Origin: Rostrohypoxylon terebratum
Lineage: Eukaryota > Ascomycota > Sordariomycetes > Xylariales > Hypoxylaceae
Length of the DNA: 64,000 bases
Assembly (NCBI GenBank): GCA_022497145.1
Contig: MU385950.1
Coordinates: 1-64,000, forward strand
Direction: 5' to 3'
Of the stretch, positions 12,686-23,493 are shown piece after piece (position 1 is the first letter of the stretch; the number at the start of each line of letters is the position of its first letter). The position numbers and the translations under genes are program-made. The notes under the pieces were generated by a model that was given only the letters and a program-made list of their open reading frames with translations, ran no database searches and was not told where the DNA came from.

Positions 12686-14502
12686 ATGGCATCCATCAAC
12701 ACCTGTTCGGATGAGATCCTAGTGATGGTCGTAGACTGCGTTTACCACCAGTCTCCGAAGTCACTGGACAATCTCGCACTAGTGAACAAGCGTTTCCACC
12801 GACTTGTAGTGGAGCGCCGACAACGATCATGGATATTTCGCCATGGAAACTTGAGCGAGGATCTAGAATATATCAAAAAGAACGAAATCCATAACAAGAT
12901 CCGACGCCTGGGTATTACGGATTTCATGGCGGTGAAACCTGAGTTTCTCGCCGTGTTGGCGAAGATGGAGATGTTGCGAGATATCGAGATGGTCTGTGGC
13001 TTTGGCCACCGAGATCTCCAGGATACCTTCATCAAACATCTCCAAAGACGACCGGACATTCGCCTCCACCTGAATGTCGTTGGCGAGCCAATTCAACAGC
13101 CTTTCGGGTTCAGAAATGAGGTGCGTCTTAAATGCTTCGAGGATTGTGTGAACCTTTATTCGTTGAGAATCAAGCACTCGTATAAGACCTTCCCAGAGTG
13201 TAGTGCGATAACCATCCCTCTGAAGATGGTTCTTCTTACCTGCCCCAACCTCAAGCACCTCAAGATCGATATCAAGAAGATTATCCTTCGAAATAATCAA
13301 CCTACCCACAATTATTGCGGCTTTAGATTTCTGCAAGGCCAGCGACTCCCAGCAACTCTAAAGACGCTAGAGATCATCGCGTATCCTTTTGGAAAGATGG
13401 ACTCTCACATAAGCGTTATTACCCCAACACACCGGGTTACCCTCTTACAGGGTACGAGCAGCTTTTTTGGACTAACAACTTCGATTGGTTCAACTTGACC
13501 CAACTCAACATTCGTGATACATGGGCTTGGGTTCCTCATGCTCACGAGCTGACGTCTTTGAAGGAGGTTGATTTTACCAACGACCCCTGCAAAACGGATC
13601 CAGAAACCTTTCTGGAAAAAGTCGGATCCAAGCTGGAGGTTATCAAGGTGCACCAGTTGAAGGTTTCGGGATGGGAGTGTATCGCGCGACACGGAACCAC
13701 GCTTCGCGTACTTCACGTTACCGGAGACGGCCGACAGTGGGCGAAAGGGCTCCTTCGTTTGGACGGAAACTCGCCTGCTCTGGACTTCATCAGAGCTAGC
13801 TGTCCACATATCGAGGAATTGGGCGTCTGCTTTGAAAGATCCGCATCGTATCCGACGGGTCTCCTGAAAAGTATCAGCATGTTCAAGAAGGTGGCCAAGG
13901 TGACGTTGTACTTCGATTACACCGAAAACTTTTCAAATCGCAGACTTCTGCCCCGCATCACCTTCCAGGGAGCCTCGCGCGTCTACGAAGACCTCCGACT
14001 ACTCAAGCAGAGTGTTAACAAGTATTACCCTATCCAAGAGCTTACCCTTGCCTCCGGCGTATTCCGCCCCGTGGTAGACCTCCACGCCCCGCAACAGACA
14101 GAGGAGCATTTCTGGACGGAAGAGAGCTCCCTCACCATCGTCGTCAAGGCTCACGAGCAGGAATCCTTGCGAGATAAAGGGGTCTATCGAACAACGTGCT
14201 CCGATCTCACACCGCAGGAAAACAAGATCCTGCAATAATGCGACAAGATAAAGCGCGGCGCTTGCAAAATGGCCTTAAGCTTCATCCCCCGATCCCTCAC
14301 CGAGCCTCGTATGAAGCGAGTGTCGCCCAAATTCAAGATCGCCTGCCATGGACCAGTGACTTTCGGGAAGTGGTCAGAGTACGTAAGCTGGCACTACTTT
14401 AACAACGACTCTACGTTCTTCAAGGAGGACGGCGAGATGGATTGGGTCGTCGAGAACCGTGACGACTGGCACGAACTGCAACGAGCTCGCCGCCCTTCCT
14501 AG
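12686..14502 (+). pseudogene. F-box/LRR-like gene broken by a frameshift and an in-frame stop
   Basis: The first frame (12686 to about 13400) starts with an F-box-like segment (SDEILVMVVDCVYHQSPKSL, then NLALVNKRFHRLV) followed by leucine-rich-type text. Near 13400 the coding sense moves to another frame: upstream reads LKTLEIIAYPFGKM, downstream reads RYYPNTPGYPLTGYEQLFW and continues to a TAA at 14236-14238. I found no GT-AG intron that bridges the two in phase. After that TAA the same frame stays open to 14500-14502 and reads like protein (FGKWSEYVSWHYFN, EDGEMDWVVENRDDW), so the stop may also be a lesion. F-box proteins are substrate adaptors of SCF ubiquitin ligases. Either the gene is decaying or the assembly has errors. 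Confidence 0.65.
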
Positions 14503-15415
14503 ACCCGAAACTGAGGGAGGTAGCAAATGTGCGTCTCAATATTCCGAATGATACTAGTTATATGCCACGGATTACTCGATCCGACTGATGGTTTTCAAGG
14601 ATTGGCCTTGGATTCCAGAGCATTCAGTTCTTTGATTACGTTGCTTTCACTCGTTTCTCGTCTATTTCCTATGTTTTCTCAACCCTTGCGAAAGCATTGC
14701 AAAAGGTTAGTCCATCGCTGCTTGCATTTAGAAGTTTGACTTAGCTGATCAGTATTACTCCTAGATGCTTTCCTGCGGCACAACCCGTGTCGCTTCAAGT
14801 CGCAAACGGTCGTTTTGATTTTCGCTTTTGATTTCTTCGACTTTCATTCCATTCCGCTCGATTCGCAACTTCTAGTTGTCTAATCGTACCTCACCTCATA
14901 TCCCATTCAGCATGGACTCAGGTCTTGCCAACGAACTCAACACGAGCACGAACAAAAGCAGAGACGAAGCTTGAATAAGAGATGGAAGGTTGAGGTTACA
15001 AATACTGGGCAGGGTGGCATTTTTCATTCATTCATTGACGTTATTTCCTTTTGTCATTTCCTTTTGTTCTTTCCTTTGGTTTTCTGTTTCCCCCTCAAAT
15101 GTCTCTCTTGAAGCTATAATTCACGGGGAAGGCGGTGCTACCTACCCGAGGAGTTGACTGGCAAAGAAATTGGCGGGTTTAATGACACAAGATAATAGAT
15201 TAGGTTAATTGATTTTGATTTGCATTCTAAAATGAGGCTATTAGTATCAAATGCTAAAAGTTAGGGTTGAACAAGTATTGGCGACTAGACTCTTCCGTAG
15301 TGGTCTAGACGAAGGGTCGTTTCAAATGGGATATATCCGTGTTTGTGTCCTGTAATTGATTGGTATTATTGTCTACCTCTAATCTAAGCTTGGAATACCG
15401 GCTGTTGTCTCACAT
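14503..15415. other. Intergenic between convergent F-box and ZUO1 genes
   Basis: No gene recognised. Low-complexity T-rich and TTTCCTTTTG-like runs occur at 15040-15090. The region holds the 3' flanks of both neighbours. Confidence 0.5.
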
Positions 15416-16808
15416 CTATGCAAAGAACTTGGTCTCGCCCTCCTTGAGTTTGCCAGCCGATACGAGGCGCTTGGCCTCTTCGTTCCACACAGCTTTGATC
15501 TCGTCTGCGACCTTGAGTACGTTCAACTTGCCCGCCAGAGCTGCGACCTCGTCAGGGTCGATCTTGCCCTGGATCAATTCCACGTCGCCTAGAACGGAGT
15601 CGATCTGAGCCGGGCTGGCATCGCCGGCGCCAGCAAAGTAATTCGCATCTTTGACGGAACCACGGAGAACACGTTTGTTCTTCTTGACCGCGTTCTTGGC
15701 AGCTTCTTTGGCCTTCTTGTTGGCTTCACGGTCCGCCTTCGCCTTCTCCTCTGCTTCCTTAGCAGCCTTCTCTTCAGCTTCCTTCTTCAATCGGGCGTCC
15801 TCCTTTGCCTTCTTCTCGGCGGCTTCCTTGTCAAGACGCTTCTTGTTCTTGGCGGCGTTGGCCTCTTGGCGGAACTTCTTGATACGCTCATCGCTGGCGG
15901 AGCAGTCGTCCAGTAGCTTGCGTAGACGAGCGTTGTCCTCAGCCTTCTTCTTCTTGCGGGCGTTGGCATTCTTCCGCTCCATGTGACGCTTCTGGTCACG
16001 GTTCTCATTGTCGTCAGGTACGTCCTCGTCCAAGTACTCGAAAGATCGCCACGAGTCGAAGTTGTACCAGAAGTTGTAAAAGTTCTCGACTTCTTCTTTG
16101 GTGGAGTTCTCGTCACCGAAGCCTGGTACGGGTTGTTGCTTGGAGAAGCGGGCTTCGGACTTGAATACGCGGCCCCAGAGCTTGTACGGGTTGCCCTTAG
16201 AGAGCTCCTTCTTGGTGGGCTGGTCGACATCGGCCTTCTCATCTACAGAGTCGAACTGTCTGCGTTTGACAGGATCGAGCAAGACCTCGGTGGCCTTCTG
16301 GATGCACTTGAAGAAATTGTCGTCCTCGGTATTGCCTTGGGCTGCTTTCTTGTCGGGGTGATGCTTCAAGACCTTCTTGCGGTGGGCTCGCTTGATCTGG
16401 TCTTCCGTAGCCTTGTAACGGTACTTGGATAGACCAAGAACTTGGTAATGATCTTGCGACTATATATAGCGTTAGTAATGAATAAAAGGCGCTATAGATC
16501 GGTGTATGACTTACCTTCCAGTCTTTGGCCTCCCGCTGCAGCATCATAGGGTCCTCAGGTTCGCTAACATCACTCTCATCATCCTTCTCGATCTTCTTTG
16601 CGCTCTCCTGGGCCTGGATGCGGTCGTCTTCGGAAAAGGTGCGCTTATGGCGTGCACGACGGGCATGGGCGAGGAAGTGAGGACCGACAGGCTCAATCGT
16701 ACGCTGAGTAGACGCAGTGATAGAACCAATGGGTTTGAAATCTTTCTCTGCCGACCAGCCTTCCGGCAGGGCAGGCAGTGGCCGTAATACTGTAGTTGCC
16801 GTAGCCAT
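15416..16808 (-). CDS. ZUO1: Zuotin, J-protein of the ribosome-associated complex
   Basis: Exons 16808-16515 and 16459-15416 (445 aa) flank a 55-nt intron (donor GTAAGT, branch CTAAC). The J domain spans the junction: DHYQVLGLSKYRYKATEDQI, then KHHPDKK with the HPD tripeptide that stimulates Hsp70 ATPase. Zuotin features follow: SVDEKADVDQP, FYNFWYNFDSWRSFEYLDED, and a long charged Lys/Glu/Ala-rich helical segment of about 120 residues that contacts ribosome and rRNA. The C-terminus is the shorter fungal form, without SANT domains. In yeast, Zuo1 pairs with Ssz1 at the ribosome exit tunnel and recruits Ssb to nascent chains. Confidence 0.96.
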
Positions 16809-17260
16809 TTTTCACGACCGGTGCGAATGGCTTCGTTTTTTTTTTCGGTTGAAGAAGAGAAAAGTTAAAATGTGGGGGTTTACGTCTGAATTCTTTTTTA
16901 TCTTATTTCAGTCGAACATGGATAAAATTGTGACAGGGATTCTGTGCATTGAATTTGTACGTATTATGTAACTTGTGCAGGCATTAACGGGCCCAAAGAA
17001 CCGGGTGTGCCATCCCACCATGCTACCATGCAACTAGCCACGATTAGGTAATAATTCAAGTGGAAAGCCACTAATTTTTTTGCGATTTACAAGCTCGAGA
17101 ATCTTCAATATTCGATACTTCTTCACTTATGAAAGCTACATATATATTTGACCGTGCATATTCAACCTACTAAGCCGCCACATGATCTGATCGTTGTCAT
17201 ATTCCGCTGATAGATCAATTTCTTACGAAGAACCCCAAAGGTCTGAGGGCGAGCATGACA
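16809..17260. other. Divergent promoter region ZUO1 / MZM1
   Basis: 452 bases between the two divergent start codons. No gene is seen. There is a pyrimidine/T-rich run just upstream of ZUO1 on its coding side. Confidence 0.55.
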
Positions 17261-17711
17261 ATGGCTTTGCCTGCTTACAGAGGTTTGCTACGAGCTGCTA
17301 GGATCGCTTTTCAAGGCATGATATGACCAATTCGGCTTACTCTTGCTAGAATTCTGACTGTGCTGCTAGGCGATGAAAGAGTATTAAGCGCTGCGCGATC
17401 CTCGATACGTGAAGGTTTCAGAGCCAATGCCTCGCTAGCACCAACCAGTTCCGAAGTACCAAACGCTATAAAACATGCCGAAGAAATCGCGGTGATATTG
17501 CGACAAAATATAGTTCAGGGCAAGAAGGAGGGCGAAAGATACAGTACGTCAGATCCATGGATACCTAAAGAATCGGCCGTTAGTTCACCGTCTAATGCCA
17601 TGTGCAGAATTACGAATACACGAAGAGACCGAACGCGGGGATAACGATACGGTCAAGTTCCCAGGCGGACAAACAGTCAAGATTGACGGCAAGAAGTGCA
17701 GTGATAGGTGA
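17261..17711 (+). CDS. MZM1: LYR-motif mitochondrial complex III assembly factor Mzm1
   Basis: Exons 17261-17315, 17370-17543 and 17608-17711 (110 aa). The protein begins MALPAYRGLLRAARIAFQGD (a YR variant of the LYR helix) and continues with ERVLSAARSSIREGFRANAS and HAEEIAVILRQNIVQG. It ends TVKIDGKKCSDR, matching the fungal Mzm1 pattern over its full length. Mzm1 is a matrix chaperone that stabilises the Rieske protein Rip1 before its insertion into complex III. Intron 1 is 54 nt with a GC donor (AAG/GCATGA) and a normal AG acceptor; intron 2 is GT-AG. Short exons hide this gene from simple ORF reading. Confidence 0.9.
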
Positions 17712-17891
17712 CACGGACCGAAATAATCGAGCCCATGAAGCATTGTATTATATCATGATACCCGCCGTGTACCAACAAATATCATCGCCACTCGTTAGGT
17801 GGCTACGTGTAATGACCATTGATATCTCTGAACCCTTTTCGTAATCATAATGCCTAAACGCCACCCAATGCAATGCATCTCCTATCCTGCT

Positions 17892-19061
17892 TTAATCTCC
17901 AGCCAAACTAGCGTAGTTGACGTCTTCAGCTCCTGGTGGTGCTGCGAGCAGAGACATGCTATCGAGGTCCTGCTGCGCAGTTCCGCCTTGTCCAGACCCA
18001 TCTTGACCTGGCGCACCTTGAATCGCCTTGGGGCCATTTTGCCGTCGTGGGTCTAGGAACGCCGATCGCCCATCCCTAGCCATCGATGCCCTCTCCTCCT
18101 TGTTCATCGTCCCGATAGCCTTAGGTAAGCTCCATCGCACTCGTAGAGGACATCCCGCAATCACTGCGCGACCTTGACAAGCCGCTGCAGCTTTTTCGGC
18201 TGCCTCTCTTGTCTCGTAATTGATAAATGCGCAATGCGACATGTGACTGCAGATCAACGACTTGATCTTCCCGTGTTCTTTGAAGAAATCACGGAGCTTG
18301 TATTCGGGGAGGTCGTCTTCGACACCTGTTACGAATAGGCTCATTATGGATTTGTCGGCAGGCGGTATCCAATCCTTGGGGCCGGGCGGTAATTGCGACA
18401 CGCTTGGGAATGGTCTGCCTCCTCTTCCTTGTCTTCCGCCCGGTCTCGCGCCTGTCGCTGCTGCTGCTCTAGAGTCGCGAGTTCGTATTGGCCCTGGCCC
18501 ACCGAAACCAGCGCCGACCACTGGATCACCTCCTGTCGAACTACCGTTAGGCTTTGATTCGGTAGCGCTTCCATCCTCGATCGCCCTTCCTTTCCGGAAA
18601 TATGGCTTGCTATTTGCTAGCTTTCGTAGAAGATCGCGCGCTTTCTCGTCAGTCTTTTCGTACTCCTCGGTACCTCGTCCTTCTTCTAAAGCCTTCTCGT
18701 TATTTTGAGCAAAGTACTCGCGGTTGACCTCGCTTTGAGGACCGGGCGCAACCATCTTCAGTGCGGCATCACGCAGTTGGATAGGTAAGCCAAACTGTAA
18801 GTCGAGCATGCAACATTGACAGCAGTTCTTCATACGAGCGCAGGTGAGGCAGACGTTTGTGCGCTTCTTGCGGCCGTGGGCTCGGTCGGCGGCCCAGGAA
18901 AACACGGTGTAGGGTCGCGTGCAGATCTTGCATTCGGCGCCGTAATCTTCCTTCAACATCTTGACGTATGGGTTCGGCGGTAGACAATTTTCGCATACCG
19001 ACGGGAAGTCCGTTGACTCCCAGCCGGAACGGTTGAGATCTTGTTTTATTTGGGGCGGCAT
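17892..19061 (-). CDS. SLT11: Pre-mRNA-splicing factor Slt11/Ecm2 (Cwf5, RBM22-like)
   Basis: Single exon, 389 codons. The second ATG (MPPQIKQDLNRSGWESTDFP) is chosen because family members begin there; the upstream 11 codons are unlike the family. The N-terminal third holds the paired zinc-binding cysteine clusters (CENCLP, CKICTRPYTVF, CLTCARMKNCCQCCMLD). A Gly/Arg-rich linker follows. The RRM lies at about residues 240-315 (LFVTGVEDDLPEYKLRDFF, then HCAFINYETREAAEKAA). The C-terminal tail is low complexity. Ecm2/RBM22 belongs to the Prp19-associated complex and contacts the U6 internal stem-loop and catalytic core of the activated spliceosome. The gene converges with MZM1, with 180 bp between stops. 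Confidence 0.95.
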   Translation of the reverse strand: MPPQIKQDLNRSGWESTDFPSVCENCLPPNPYVKMLKEDYGAECKICTRPYTVFSWAADRAHGRKKRTNVCLTCARMKNCCQCCMLDLQFGLPIQLRDAALKMVAPGPQSEVNREYFAQNNEKALEEGRGTEEYEKTDEKARDLLRKLANSKPYFRKGRAIEDGSATESKPNGSSTGGDPVVGAGFGGPGPIRTRDSRAAAATGARPGGRQGRGGRPFPSVSQLPPGPKDWIPPADKSIMSLFVTGVEDDLPEYKLRDFFKEHGKIKSLICSHMSHCAFINYETREAAEKAAAACQGRAVIAGCPLRVRWSLPKAIGTMNKEERASMARDGRSAFLDPRRQNGPKAIQGAPGQDGSGQGGTAQQDLDSMSLLAAPPGAEDVNYASLAGD

Positions 19062-20263
19062 AATGATGCTCGAGATGTTGTTGTTAATGGGCAAAAAATA
19101 TTAAACCTTGAAATTGAACTAGAGATTTAGTAATCGTAATAATAAAGTGGATCTGTATTTCGAGGATATGATGTGGCTGAGTAATATAATGTGGCGTTGT
19201 ATGGACCCTGCTTATGTAACTAGAAGTGGATCGTCCATTTCCCCCTTTTTTTCCCCCTTTTCCTTTTCCCCACGGGGTCCTTCATCCTTCCCATTCTTCA
19301 CCCATCGTCTCTCATCAGATCGATCATTCCGTCGGGCTTCCATGTCTGAAATCTAATTGAACATCAATTTAATAATAAAACATGCTACCTAGTATGGTTT
19401 TGTAAAAGTTAGGTTCAAGCTTAAAGTTCCAACCTTCTTATGCGCTAATGGTCACGAGAACATAAGACAGTTCGTCTACGGGTGAAGGCCTCAACAATAC
19501 CAAACTCTCGTACGTTCTCCTTTTCTTCCTCTTACTCCTCTATTACCCATATGATCACATCACCTTATATCTATCTCTCTAGTAAGAATGAATTATAATT
19601 ATCCTAGGTATTACGTTAAAAATTGAATAATTGAATGTCTCACGTTGCGATGCTACTATGACTTGACTACTAAAGCTTCGCACGAGGGCTTCAGCGTATA
19701 GTTCTTATACTATGATCCCACATTTGGCTTTGACTACGGCCCGACCGGCTTATGTGCCTATAGTTAAATACTGGAATCAATACACCGATTACTTCCCCGC
19801 AACTGAGGTCCGATTTGGGAAGAACTGTATTAGTATTAGTCCCTTGTATCATGTTATTCTCCTATCATGTCACAATCACGCCCCGTTTTCCACGTGGAAC
19901 ATGTTGGACAGCTACACATACTTTTGACATTCTATGTAAGCTGCTATTTTTCGAGGACGAGATAGCGCCCATGTAGGTTTGAAGCAACTCACAAAACCAA
20001 ACTCAACTAACCTTGCAATACCCCCGGACCGGAACCTCAAGTGGCGCGTCTTATTCTTACGTGCTAATAAATTGGTATACCAAATCTTAAATGGTGTGAA
20101 TCTATCCCCCGTGCCCTTTAGGTCAGAGAGACCAGAGGGTGGTTATATATATGCCTCTTCCCCGTCTTTCGTCTTTTGTGGAAGCACCTGAATTTCCTCC
20201 ACCCTTTCTATCTTTTAATCCTGATTATTCGTTTATGGATTTACCATCTACTCTCGAATAATC
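19062..20263. other. Divergent intergenic region SLT11 / MFS transporter
   Basis: No gene recognised. It includes C/T-rich tracts (19231-19320, 19500-19560) and a TATA-like element near 20145. Confidence 0.5.
20144..20152 (+). promoter_or_regulatory. TATA-like element of the MFS gene
   Basis: A run of TATATATAT lies about 112 bp upstream of the transporter start codon. Pattern-based only. Confidence 0.35.
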
Positions 20264-22165
20264 ATGGCTTTCTCCCAGACTCAATCAGACGGACCTTCTG
20301 AGAAGGCCGGTCTGCCCCCCTCCCCCACCAACGACTCAACAGCTCAGATAACAGTGACGTCAGTCTTCTCGGTCTCGCAAGATAGTGTTCCTAAGCACAC
20401 CGTATCTCATGACGAAGCAACTTTGGTGCAAGGAAATGTGAACGCCGGAGCACTTCCTGCCATCCTTACAGAGAAGGACTGCCCGGAGGCCCTGGCAACC
20501 GCATGGCCCAGATGGTTGAAATGGATGACCTTGATCTGCACTTTCCTCGTCCAGATTTCTAGTACGCGCATTTCAAAAATTTTTCGTGTTCATATTCCGG
20601 ATTTCTATAATCCACCCCTTCTGTGGTTTCGTTCTGTATGGATTCTAACCATGTCCCAATAGTGAACTTGAATGCCTCCCTGTATGCAAATGCCCAGAGT
20701 GGTGTTCAGAGGGAATTCGGCGTCAGCTCTATGGCCGCCGTCAGTGGTTCTGCCATCTTCTTGGTTACTTACGCTTTCGGATGTGAACTGTACGTCCCCC
20801 CCCTTCTTACTTCCATTGATATCTGCATGGTGAGGCTAACACTCCCTCCTAGTTGGGCTCCCTGGTCAGAGGAGTTTGGTAGAAAACCCGTTCTTCAAAT
20901 TTCGCTTTTTCTTGTCAACCTTATGTGTCTTCCCGTCGCCATGGCCAAGAACTCTGGATATTTTCCCGCCATCCTCATAGGGCGTGGGCTTGGCGGCCTC
21001 TTTTCCGCCGGTGGCAGCGTAACTCTCGGAGTTGTTGCCGATATGTACACTCTACGTCGCCAGGAATACCCTCTTGCATTCATTGTCCTTTCTTCCGTGG
21101 GTGGATCCATCATCGGGCCTATCATCGGTGGGTTCATCGAAACATACTTAGATTGGACATGGTGTATCTGGCTCCAGCTCATAGTCGGGGTGGTTGTTCA
21201 ACTTCTGCATCTCATTCTCGTCCCGGAAACTCGATCTAGTGTGCTCGTTTACGCTCATGTCCGCAAACTGCGGAAAGATAGGTTGAAGGAAACTGGTGTG
21301 GACCCTAACATCACTAGTCTCTACGGTACGATGACCTGGAGAGAAATTCTGCTTCCGAAGCAACTTTGGGCATTGTGGACACGTCCTTTCTACATGTTTG
21401 GAACCGAAAGGATCGTAATGGTTCTGTCACTGCTCTCCGGATTTAGCGACGCCTTGATATTCATGCAGATCCAATCTCTCCACCGCGTCTTCCAAATCTG
21501 GGGTTTCAGTACCGTTCAAATTGGTCTCGTAAGTGCCCGTGTTCCCGTTGTGAGGCATTTGAACGCTTCGAAACTAACGCATCTTGCAGGCTTTCATCCC
21601 CATCGGCATAGGTTATTTTATCGCCTACTTCACCTATATTCCCGTCATTAGCCGCAATCGAGCGCTGAGGGCAAGAAATCCTCGTTGCGAACGTGCCCAG
21701 TATGAATCACGGCTTTGGTGGCTCCTGTATACTTCGCCGTTGCTTCCTATTGGGCTCTTGATCTTTGCCTGGTCTAGTACCCCTACTGCACATTGGAGCG
21801 GCCCGATGGTTGGCTGTATATGCATCGGGATCGCCAATTATAATATCTATATGGCGTCTATCGACTATATGGTGGCCTCCTATGGTCCCTATTCAGCATC
21901 TGCTACTGGTGGCAACGGCTTCGCTCGTGATTTCCTAGCCGGTAGCTTGACATGGGCTGCGGCACCTTACTACGATTCGTTCAGATTTGGCTACGGTCTT
22001 CAAGCCGCGAATACCGTCCTTGCTGGTATTGGATTGGTTCTCGTAACCGCGACCTATTGGTTTTATTTCAGGGGTGCTTCCATGCGCAAGCACTCGCCTT
22101 TTGCCCAGTCCCTCACACAGACTATCGCGGAGGCCGATGAGGAGCCTTCTACTGCGGCTCTCTAG
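20264..22165 (+). CDS. MFS transporter, DHA1 (polyamine/multidrug) type
   Basis: Exons 20264-20561, 20663-20789, 20853-21528 and 21590-22165 (558 aa), all GT-AG and in phase. An acidic/Ser-rich cytosolic N-terminus of about 75 residues precedes the first membrane helix. Diagnostic DHA1 text: NLNASLYANAQSGVQREFGV, the loop WAPWSEEFGRKP between TM2 and TM3, and the motif-C-like GGSIIGPIIGGF followed by DWTWCIWLQL. The second half contains AFIPIGIGYF and SSTPTAHWSGPMVG. Relatives include yeast Tpo/Flr-type proton antiporters that export polyamines or drugs at the plasma membrane; the substrate here is not predictable. Confidence 0.92.
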
Positions 22166-23493
22166 AAATTTGACACAGCAAAGATGTCAAATTATATCCA
22201 TGCGTCCGATTACCTAGCACCCCGTCCTCCCTCTCCCCCCAAATCGGTGGTGCAATGATAGGGTTGAGTCCCAATCATAGTTCTGTTTATGAGTGTTCGA
22301 GCTCATTTCTTAGCTGCCACAACCTTTCTATATGTTACATCAGTGCGAGGAATTGATCAGTGTATTCCTCAGTTTATAAAGGTACCTCGCATATACTTCG
22401 GATCTGATACCCTACTACGAAAATGTCCAAGTCGTACATGAATTCTTGGAAACTGGATTCTAACGAAGTAGTATAAGTGCATAGGCAAATACATATATAG
22501 CTAGAGATAGTTATGAATCGAAACATGTTTTATCGCGATTCGCAATGCTGCGTGGTGGAATTGTTCAGTTCTCTTGTACTCACCTTAAGTAACATTCAAG
22601 GGCGAAGGCGAGGGCGAGGTTATAGGGTAGGTACTCTCCTCCAATCAACTAATCACCCTATCTCTACAGCGGGTGGCGTATATATGTATGTTGGTTGCAC
22701 AACAGGTTGAAAATCAGCACATTTCATGAATATCATAAGGGGGCCAGAGTTGTTATATTATAAGGCTAAAGAATGGACGCCATGATGGCGGCCATGTGTA
22801 GGTACCTGGTAGATATCTACCTACCTCAATGACCTACCTGTACCTAAGGTTCGTAGTACCTAGGTGCGGGGCACAGGATCGCTGCTATGGACAGTTCTGA
22901 GCCCTGGAGTTAAGGGTGCGGATAACCAACAGACTGGATGTAACCCCTCTCTCTTAGGGACCGTAACATCCACTCTTTCCCCTTAACATCCCCTCTCGAC
23001 TAATATTATGAGCCTCTCCCTTAACAAAGGGGCAAGAAAATGAGATTTGGATATAATATCCGAAGACTAGGTACATACATAGGATAACATATACGCTTGA
23101 ATAATCCGGTACTTTCCCGTTAATCTAGGTTAAGGTGTAATTTTCTGTTCTCATATTTACTATTGTAACCGTACTTTAATGTTGGCACGTATTCCAAATA
23201 TCATGATACCTACGCAAAACGGTTTTTGAACATAATCGGATACGTACCTAGTACCTATACTTCTTTGTGCCCCCCAATTCACCATCTTACCTATATGGCA
23301 TCGATAACCTCTGCTTTGCAAATCGTATCTTCGGAAAGTGTCTGCCAAACAACCTCCTTTCAGGCATATGCTATAATCGCCGTCATACTATTGGTGTGGC
23401 AATTGACGACAAGCCTTTGGAATCTTTTGAAGAGGACTGAACTCTCTCATCCTTTTCAGACGCGATACTTCGTGTTTACTTACCTACCTAGGT
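22166..23493. other. Intergenic with many CCTAGGTA-type words
   Basis: No secure gene. Dense TAGGTACC/CCTACCT words occur at 22795-22865 and 23245-23260. A 71-codon frame from an ATG at 23295 contains one hydrophobic segment (AYAIIAVILLVWQLTTSLWN), resembling a membrane anchor such as those that start cytochromes P450. It lacks any further domain and is too short to name, but it may be a relic. Confidence 0.45.

Noticed and set aside
13382..13451. 70-nt GT-AG intron to explain the F-box frame change
   Set aside because: The donor is phase 2 and the acceptor needs phase 1, and joining them creates an early stop.
15651..16432. Long plus-strand frames opposite ZUO1
   Set aside because: They are antisense shadows of the Lys/Glu/Ala-rich ZUO1 exon; translations are Leu/Ser/Ala low complexity.
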